The position numbers and the translations under genes were made by a program. From contig CAKTWK010000051.1 in NCBI GenBank assembly GCA_934630735.1, forward strand, positions 1 through 10,063: DNA of 10,063 bases, in the 5' to 3' direction. The DNA comes from an uncultured Collinsella sp. Lineage in GTDB: Bacteria; Actinomycetota; Coriobacteriia; Coriobacteriales; Coriobacteriaceae. The first letter of the stretch is position 1. Every line of letters starts with the position of its first letter. The notes under the pieces were generated by a model that worked only from the letters and a program-made list of their open reading frames with translations, was not told where the DNA came from and did no database searches. This document shows positions 5,914-10,063 of this stretch, one piece after another.

Positions 5914-5937
5914 CGGGCGCATGGAGGCGTGCGCCCG
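5914..5937 (+). promoter_or_regulatory. Leader hairpin just before the pgi ribosome binding site
   Basis: CGGGCGCA (5914-5921) pairs perfectly with TGCGCCCG (5930-5937) around the 8-nt loop TGGAGGCG. The stem ends 6 nt before the GAGGAGGA ribosome binding site of pgi. The loop itself contains GGAGG, which could compete for or attract ribosomes. It may stabilise the mRNA 5' end; no regulator is evident. Confidence 0.4.
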
Positions 5938-5955
5938 TATGCTGAGGAGGACTCT

Positions 5956-7650
5956 ATGGCAACTGTTGCCGCACCTATCGATGCTACGTCGACTGCCGCT
6001 TGGAAGGCGCTCGAGGCTCATCAGGAGAAGCTCGAGGCCGAAGGTATCGACCTCAAGGCCTGGTTCGCCGCCGATGCCGAGCGCGTGAACAAGCTGAGCT
6101 TTGACGCCGGTGACCTGCACTTCGATCTGTCCAAGAACCTGGTGACCGATGAGACCGTCAAGCTGCTGTGCGATCTTGCCCGCGAGGTGAAGCTCGAGGA
6201 GCGCCGCGACGCCATGTTCTCCGGCGAGCACATCAACACCACCGAGGACCGCGCCGTCCTGCACACCGCGCTGCGTCGTCCGGCAAGCGAGAAGGGCCAG
6301 CTCATCGTTGACGGCCAGGATGTCGTCGCCGACGTGCACGAGGTCCTCGATCGCATGTATGCCTTCGCCGAGCGCGTGCGCTCCGGTGAGTGGAAGGGCG
6401 TTACCGGCAAGAAGATCGAGCACCTGGTGTCCATCGGCATCGGCGGCTCCGATCTGGGCCCGGTCATGGCTTACGAGGCTCTGCGTCCCTATGCCGACGC
6501 CGGTATCGACTGCCGCTATATCTCCAACATCGACCCCAACGACCAGGCCGAGAAGCTCAAAGGTTTGGATCCCGAGACCACGCTCGTGATCATCGTCTCT
6601 AAGACCTTCACCACGCTCGAGACCCTCACCAACGCCCGCGAGGTCAAGACCTGGATGCTCGAGCAGCTCAAGGCTCAGGGCGCCATCGACGGCTCCGATG
6701 AGCAGAACGCCGAGGCCGTGGCTAAGCACTTCGTTGCCGTTTCCACCGCTCTCGACAAGGTCGAGGCCTTCGGCATCGACCCTGCCAACGCCTTTGGTTT
6801 CTGGAACTGGGTCGGCGGTCGCTATTCTGTCGACTCCGCCGTGGGTCTGTCGCTGATCGTTGTGCTCGGTCCCGAGCGCTTCCAGCAGTTCCTCGAGGGT
6901 TTCCACGCTATCGACGAGTACTTCTGCAACACGCCGCTCGAGAACAATGCCGTCGCGCTGATGGGCCTGTTCAACGTCTGGTACGTCAACTTCTTCGGTT
7001 CCAAGAGCCATGCCGTGCTGCCGTACTGCCAGTACCTGCACCGTTTCCCGGCCTACCTGCAGCAGCTCACCATGGAGTCCAACGGCAAGCACGTCCGCTG
7101 GGACGGCAGCGCTGTGACCTCCGATACCGGTGAGATCTTCTGGGGCGAGCCCGGTACCAACGGTCAGCACGCCTTCTACCAGCTGCTGCACCAGGGCACC
7201 GTGGTGGTCCCGGCCGACTTTATCGCTTTCGCCAACACTGCCAACCCCGCAACCGACGGCGGCCAGGACGTGCACGAGCTGTTCCTGGGCAACTTCCTGG
7301 CCCAGACCAAGGCGCTTGCCTTTGGTAAGACGGCCGACGAGGTCCGTGCCGAGGGCACGCCCGAGCAGATCGTCCCGGCCCGCTGCTTTGAGGGTAACCG
7401 TCCGACGACCTCGATCTTTGGCGACACGCTGACCCCGTTCGCACTCGGCGAGCTCATCGCCCTGTACGAGCACATCACGTTTGTCGAGGGCACGGTCTGG
7501 GGCATCGACTCCTACGACCAGTGGGGCGTCGAGCTGGGCAAGCAGCTTGCCAAGCAGATCACCCCGGCCTTCCATGACGACGCCGCCAAGGCCGAGCAGG
7601 ACGCTTCGACCCAGGCGCTCATCGAGTTCTACCGCGCTCATCGCAAGTAG
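5956..7650 (+). CDS. pgi: Glucose-6-phosphate isomerase
   Basis: This enzyme interconverts glucose 6-phosphate and fructose 6-phosphate in the cytoplasm, in glycolysis and gluconeogenesis. The 564-residue product belongs to the long PGI form. It shows the sugar-phosphate loop GIGGSDLGP (161-169), SKTFTT (215-220), the signature WVGGRYS (285-291), MESNGK with the base Glu374, [11 protein letters not shown] with His405, and the C-terminal block [14 protein letters not shown] with Lys529. Glu, His and Lys correspond to the known catalytic residues of the rabbit enzyme. The start is ATG at 5956, behind GAGGAGGA (5944-5951); an in-frame GTG at 5929 lies in the leader hairpin and is rejected. Codon choice is strongly biased to C-ending codons, as in highly expressed genes. 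It is monocistronic, ended by the hairpin at 7675-7708. Confidence 0.98.
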   Translation: MATVAAPIDATSTAAWKALEAHQEKLEAEGIDLKAWFAADAERVNKLSFDAGDLHFDLSKNLVTDETVKLLCDLAREVKLEERRDAMFSGEHINTTEDRAVLHTALRRPASEKGQLIVDGQDVVADVHEVLDRMYAFAERVRSGEWKGVTGKKIEHLVSIGIGGSDLGPVMAYEALRPYADAGIDCRYISNIDPNDQAEKLKGLDPETTLVIIVSKTFTTLETLTNAREVKTWMLEQLKAQGAIDGSDEQNAEAVAKHFVAVSTALDKVEAFGIDPANAFGFWNWVGGRYSVDSAVGLSLIVVLGPERFQQFLEGFHAIDEYFCNTPLENNAVALMGLFNVWYVNFFGSKSHAVLPYCQYLHRFPAYLQQLTMESNGKHVRWDGSAVTSDTGEIFWGEPGTNGQHAFYQLLHQGTVVVPADFIAFANTANPATDGGQDVHELFLGNFLAQTKALAFGKTADEVRAEGTPEQIVPARCFEGNRPTTSIFGDTLTPFALGELIALYEHITFVEGTVWGIDSYDQWGVELGKQLAKQITPAFHDDAAKAEQDASTQALIEFYRAHRK

Positions 7651-7674
7651 TCGCTGCTGTTAACGCATAGCTGA

Positions 7675-7714
7675 CAAGGGCCCGTATCCGTTGGGATGCG
7701 GGCCCTTGCTGTTT
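7675..7714 (+). terminator. Terminator of pgi
   Basis: A 15-bp stem (7675-7689 with 7694-7708, one T-G wobble) closes a 4-nt loop, GTTG. It begins 25 nt after the pgi stop codon and is followed by CTGTTTG, a weak T-rich tail. It lies between pgi and the converging coupling-protein gene; the minus-strand side lacks a U tract, so it probably works mainly for pgi. Confidence 0.75.
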
Positions 7715-7745
7715 GTGGTCGAGCGTGGCGGACTGCGCGGCGTTG

Positions 7746-9056
7746 TTAATGGGCGAATTCGACCTGGGTGGTGTCTCGCTGCGCTTCGGGTAGTTCCCCG
7801 TACAGCGGATGGTCTTCGAGCCTAAAGCGTTCGACCTGCTCGGGGGCGCGACCGCGCACAAAGAGCCATGAGCGATCGATCGGCGTCGCCATAAGCGTGC
7901 TGGGCAATGCGTCGGCTCGGTCGGAAAACACTCGGGCGCTCTCGGGGTCTTGGAACGCCAGCACCAGATGCGCGTCGCAGTTGCCCATGATGGAGCGTGC
8001 GCGTGCCTCGCCGTAGAGCGCATCGAGCTGATTGGTCGACTGCAGCAGCAGCGTTGCCCAGATGTTGCGGCTTCGGATAATCGAGAGCACGTTGTCGATC
8101 TGGGGAATCTGCAGGTTTGCAAAGTCGTCGAGCATAAAGCGCACGGGCACGGGCAGGCTGCCGTCGGGCTGCCTATCGGCCTCACGAATGAGGCCCATAA
8201 ACGCCTGCGAAATAAAGAGGCCGGTCAGCGGATCGAGATTGCGGTCAATATCGCTCACGGTTACAAACAGGGCGCAGGGGGTGTGTCCCATGGAAGCGAA
8301 GTCCACCTGATGGCATTCCTGATAGAGTTGTGTCGCGCCGTCGAACCCCAGGCACATGACCTTTTCGGCGAGAATGCCGACGATGCTTGCGTGCATGCGC
8401 TCGGCGCTTTGCGTAATGGCGTAGCGACGCCAGAGCGAGAGGGCATAGCTTTGGGGGTCGGTCGTGATCAGGTCATCGAATAATCGGCCCGTGGCGCCGT
8501 CCTCCAGGTGCTCGATCAGCTTGATGACCGAGCAGATCGTCTGCTCGTCGGCGGGCAGCTGCTCTGTGACGTAGGCGATGAAACACGACAGCAGATTTGC
8601 TGCCGCATGATCCCAAAAAGGCTGGTTGTTGTCCTCGATGGGGCAGATTGCCTTTGCCACCGAGAGGATGTCCTGCTGGTTGGGCCTGCCGTCCACCTTG
8701 CGGCGAATATGCCTCAGGGGGTTGTAGCCGCAGCGCTCGATGCCGTGCGCAAGGGCCGGGGCGTTGTTGAGATCGGCGAAGTTGAGGCATTGCACAAGGT
8801 AGCCGTGGGCCGCCAGCACGGGACCCACTTCGCGACAGAGTGTGCCCTTGGTATCGAGCACGATATAGCTTGCGTTCATCTGCAGCAAGTTGGGCTTGAG
8901 GACGTTTCGGGTCTTGCCGGCTCCCGAGGGGCCAATCACGAGTGCGTTGTTGTTGAGCCCCGTTTGGCGGGTGTCGCAGGAAAGCGTTCGATCCTTGGCG
9001 AGGATGGTGGACGATGCGGACTCAGATGCGGCGACGCGGCTGGCGAGGTTAGACAT
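7746..9056 (-). CDS. VirD4/TraG-type conjugative coupling ATPase, soluble form
   Basis: This protein is related to the type IV coupling proteins that pump DNA-relaxase complexes into a conjugation channel. In the 436-residue form the motifs are Walker A GPSGAGKT (42-49), VLDTKGT (67-72 region), FWDHAAANLL (147-156), Walker B RFMLDDFAN (306-314, usually D-E-F-A-N), and the LLLQSTNQL motif (336-344) followed by GNCDAHLVLAFQDPES (358-373). Family members usually have about 600 residues with two N-terminal transmembrane helices; here the first 40 residues are polar and no helix is visible, so it is probably soluble. The start is ATG at 9056 with a perfect AAGGAGGT (9062-9069); an in-frame extension to 9248 would lie within the protease gene. 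It overlaps that gene's stop by 8 nt. It marks the region as part of a conjugative or mobilisable element. Confidence 0.9.
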   Translation of the reverse strand: MSNLASRVAASESASSTILAKDRTLSCDTRQTGLNNNALVIGPSGAGKTRNVLKPNLLQMNASYIVLDTKGTLCREVGPVLAAHGYLVQCLNFADLNNAPALAHGIERCGYNPLRHIRRKVDGRPNQQDILSVAKAICPIEDNNQPFWDHAAANLLSCFIAYVTEQLPADEQTICSVIKLIEHLEDGATGRLFDDLITTDPQSYALSLWRRYAITQSAERMHASIVGILAEKVMCLGFDGATQLYQECHQVDFASMGHTPCALFVTVSDIDRNLDPLTGLFISQAFMGLIREADRQPDGSLPVPVRFMLDDFANLQIPQIDNVLSIIRSRNIWATLLLQSTNQLDALYGEARARSIMGNCDAHLVLAFQDPESARVFSDRADALPSTLMATPIDRSWLFVRGRAPEQVERFRLEDHPLYGELPEAQRDTTQVEFAH

Positions 9057-9666
9057 GGGCGACCTCCTTGGTGGTCGAGAGGATTTCGTGGGCAAAGCCG
9101 AGCTCGACGGCACGCTCGGCCGAAAGGTAGGTGTCTTTTGCAGTGAGGGACTGGATGCGCTTGGGCGTGAGGCCGCTGCGGTCCGAGAGGATTTGCGTGA
9201 GGGTCTTGCGGGTCTGCATGAGACGCCGGCTGGTTTCCTGCAGCGCAAGTGCCGAGCCGCCTGCCCCCTGGGGGATCAGCGGATCGTGAATCATGAGCTC
9301 TGCATGGGGCGCCATACGGCGATCGTCGCCGCCCATAAAGATCACGGCGCCCATGGATGCGGCAAATTCGAGGCAGACGGTGCGGATGGGGCACGATGCG
9401 AGGCGCATGGCGTCATAGATCGCAAGACCCGCTCGCACGCTTCCGCCGGCGCTGGCGACAAATATGGTGATGGGGCGGCTGGGGTCGGTGGCATCGAGCA
9501 GGCGGATCTGCTGGCATAGGTCGTGGGCCATCGGGGTTTCGATGTCTCCCATGACGGAGAGCTCGCGACGGGCGAGCATCTCATCGTAAATGCTGGTGAG
9601 CGTGATACCTCGGGCGGATTCACGCATGGTGAGGGGGCTGATGATGGGGGAATGATTGGTGTCCAT
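9049..9666 (-). CDS. ClpP-like serine protease in a transfer module
   Basis: This is a protease subunit of the ClpP (S14) fold, which normally forms a barrel that degrades proteins fed in by a Clp ATPase. The 205-residue product keeps the oxyanion-site glycines in FVASAGGSVRAG (69-80) and a full catalytic triad: Ser104 in FAASMGA, His127 in LMIHDP and Asp178 in AKDTYLSA. The spacing matches canonical ClpP, and VELGFAHEI matches the usual E-x-GL-x-D end. The start is ATG at 9666, behind AAGGAG (9672-9677). It is translationally coupled to the coupling-protein gene (8-nt overlap) and follows an unrecognised gene by 63 nt. No Clp ATPase gene is adjacent. Housekeeping ClpP usually sits next to clpX or tig, so this is more likely an element-borne paralogue. 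Its substrates are unknown. Confidence 0.9.
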   Translation of the reverse strand: MDTNHSPIISPLTMRESARGITLTSIYDEMLARRELSVMGDIETPMAHDLCQQIRLLDATDPSRPITIFVASAGGSVRAGLAIYDAMRLASCPIRTVCLEFAASMGAVIFMGGDDRRMAPHAELMIHDPLIPQGAGGSALALQETSRRLMQTRKTLTQILSDRSGLTPKRIQSLTAKDTYLSAERAVELGFAHEILSTTKEVAHV

Positions 9667-9708
9667 GAGGACTCCTTTCTGTTGGTTGTGTTGTGGAATA
9701 GGATTGTT

Positions 9709-9730
9709 GCCCGCGGAGGGGCTGGCGGGC
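9709..9730 (-). other. Small inverted repeat between the partial gene and the protease gene
   Basis: GCCCGC (9709-9714) and GCGGGC (9725-9730) form a 6-bp stem with a 10-nt loop that begins at the stop codon of the upstream gene. No U tract follows on the minus strand, so it is more likely a processing or attenuation structure than a full terminator, or chance. Confidence 0.25.
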
Positions 9731-10063
9731 TACAGGGTTCGTCCGAGTCTGAGATCGAGCTCGGTTGTGGGGCAGGCTGCCTGTTCGTGCGGCTCGCAAG
9801 CGCCAAGGGCTCCAAAGCGATGGAGCGTTGCGGCGGGCGTGGTGTAGGCGAGCCGCAGCTGATGCTCGACAGGGGCACATCCGTCGTTTTTGTAATGAGC
9901 CGCGTAGTACTGCGCGATGCTGGCGTTCATCTCGCTGCCATTGCGATGGCGCTCAAACTGGCGTCTGCAGGTCTCGATGATCTTTGCTACCGACTTGGGT
10001 GCCGTCGCGGGAACAAGGGCGAGATAGCCCTCAAATAGCTCGTTGATGCTCAGGAGGCACAGC
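9730..10063 (-). CDS. Unrecognised protein, C-terminal part
   Basis: A minus-strand frame stays open from the window edge to a TAG at 9730-9732, giving the last 110 residues of a longer protein whose start is outside the window. I do not recognise the family. The visible part begins with a mostly hydrophobic segment (SINELFEGYLALVPA), then a charged helical stretch with Arg and Lys (AKIIETCRRQFERHRNG). An Ala/Tyr-rich segment (SIAQYYAAHY) follows, and the tail holds three cysteines and looks loosely structured. No membrane helix is certain. It lies 63 nt upstream of the ClpP-like gene on the same strand, so it is probably in the same operon and belongs to the transfer module. An ATG at 9930 in this frame is internal, because the frame continues well upstream of it without a stop. 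Confidence 0.6.
   Translation of the reverse strand, partial: LCLLSINELFEGYLALVPATAPKSVAKIIETCRRQFERHRNGSEMNASIAQYYAAHYKNDGCAPVEHQLRLAYTTPAATLHRFGALGACEPHEQAACPTTELDLRLGRTL

Noticed and set aside
5890..7641. A 583-codon open frame on the minus strand opposite pgi
   Set aside because: It mirrors the pgi codons; strong C or G at third positions removes stops from the antisense frame. The product has no recognisable motif, while pgi has all its catalytic residues.
9057..9248. N-terminal extension of the coupling ATPase
   Set aside because: The extra 64 residues are Ser/Arg/Pro-rich antiframe text within the protease gene. A perfect AAGGAGGT sits 5 nt before the ATG at 9056.
8508..9519. Plus-strand frames opposite the coupling ATPase and the protease
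   Set aside because: They are shadows of recognised genes, with no motif and no expression signals.
1..10063. CRISPR arrays, tRNA or rRNA genes, insertion sequences
   Set aside because: I saw no regularly spaced repeats, no cloverleaf-like sequence with CCA-adjacent acceptor stems, and no transposase or integrase motifs on either strand.

Overview
The window looks like chromosomal DNA of a high-GC anaerobic gut bacterium, most likely a member of the Coriobacteriia such as Collinsella. This is inferred from three things: GC-rich codon use combined with clostridial-type genes (a short-chain flavodoxin, a DUF3793 protein, a UvrX-like polymerase with a YolD partner), strong AAGGAGG-type ribosome binding sites, and frequent GTG starts. 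No rRNA, tRNA or other marker gene is present to confirm the genus.

Layout. (1) 1-1215, plus strand: the end of a polar amino-acid ABC permease and its ATPase, closed by a 21-bp perfect hairpin (1236-1283) that can also terminate the converging operon. (2) 1332-2501, minus strand: a DUF3793 protein followed by a flavodoxin. (3) 2677-3060, plus strand: a membrane-anchored heavy-metal-associated (HMA) protein, divergent from DUF3793. The shared 175-bp intergenic region holds back-to-back promoters and a GC-rich dyad resembling a CsoR-type operator. (4) 3087-5010, minus strand: a translesion Y-family polymerase and a YolD-like protein with overlapping ends, behind a consensus promoter and two LexA-like boxes. 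(5) 5232-5756, plus strand: a stand-alone, shortened domain resembling the N-terminal half of an iron-containing alcohol dehydrogenase. (6) 5956-7650, plus strand: glucose-6-phosphate isomerase, ended by a hairpin. (7) 7746-10063, minus strand: an accessory module read right to left, consisting of an unrecognised partial gene, a ClpP-like serine protease and a VirD4/TraG-type coupling ATPase without membrane helices. The last two overlap by 8 nt.

How they fit together. The left and central genes are ordinary chromosomal functions (nutrient uptake, electron transfer, metal handling, SOS mutagenesis, glycolysis). The right end looks like one edge of a conjugative or mobilisable element that converges on pgi. 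The most interesting part is the translationally coupled ClpP protease and soluble coupling-protein ATPase. The SOS operator pair, the CsoR-like dyad, the orphan dehydrogenase domain and a short dispersed repeat (5081-5103 and 5803-5837) are secondary observations. No stretch longer than 300 bases lacks a gene; the longest gaps are about 5011-5231 and 5757-5955.
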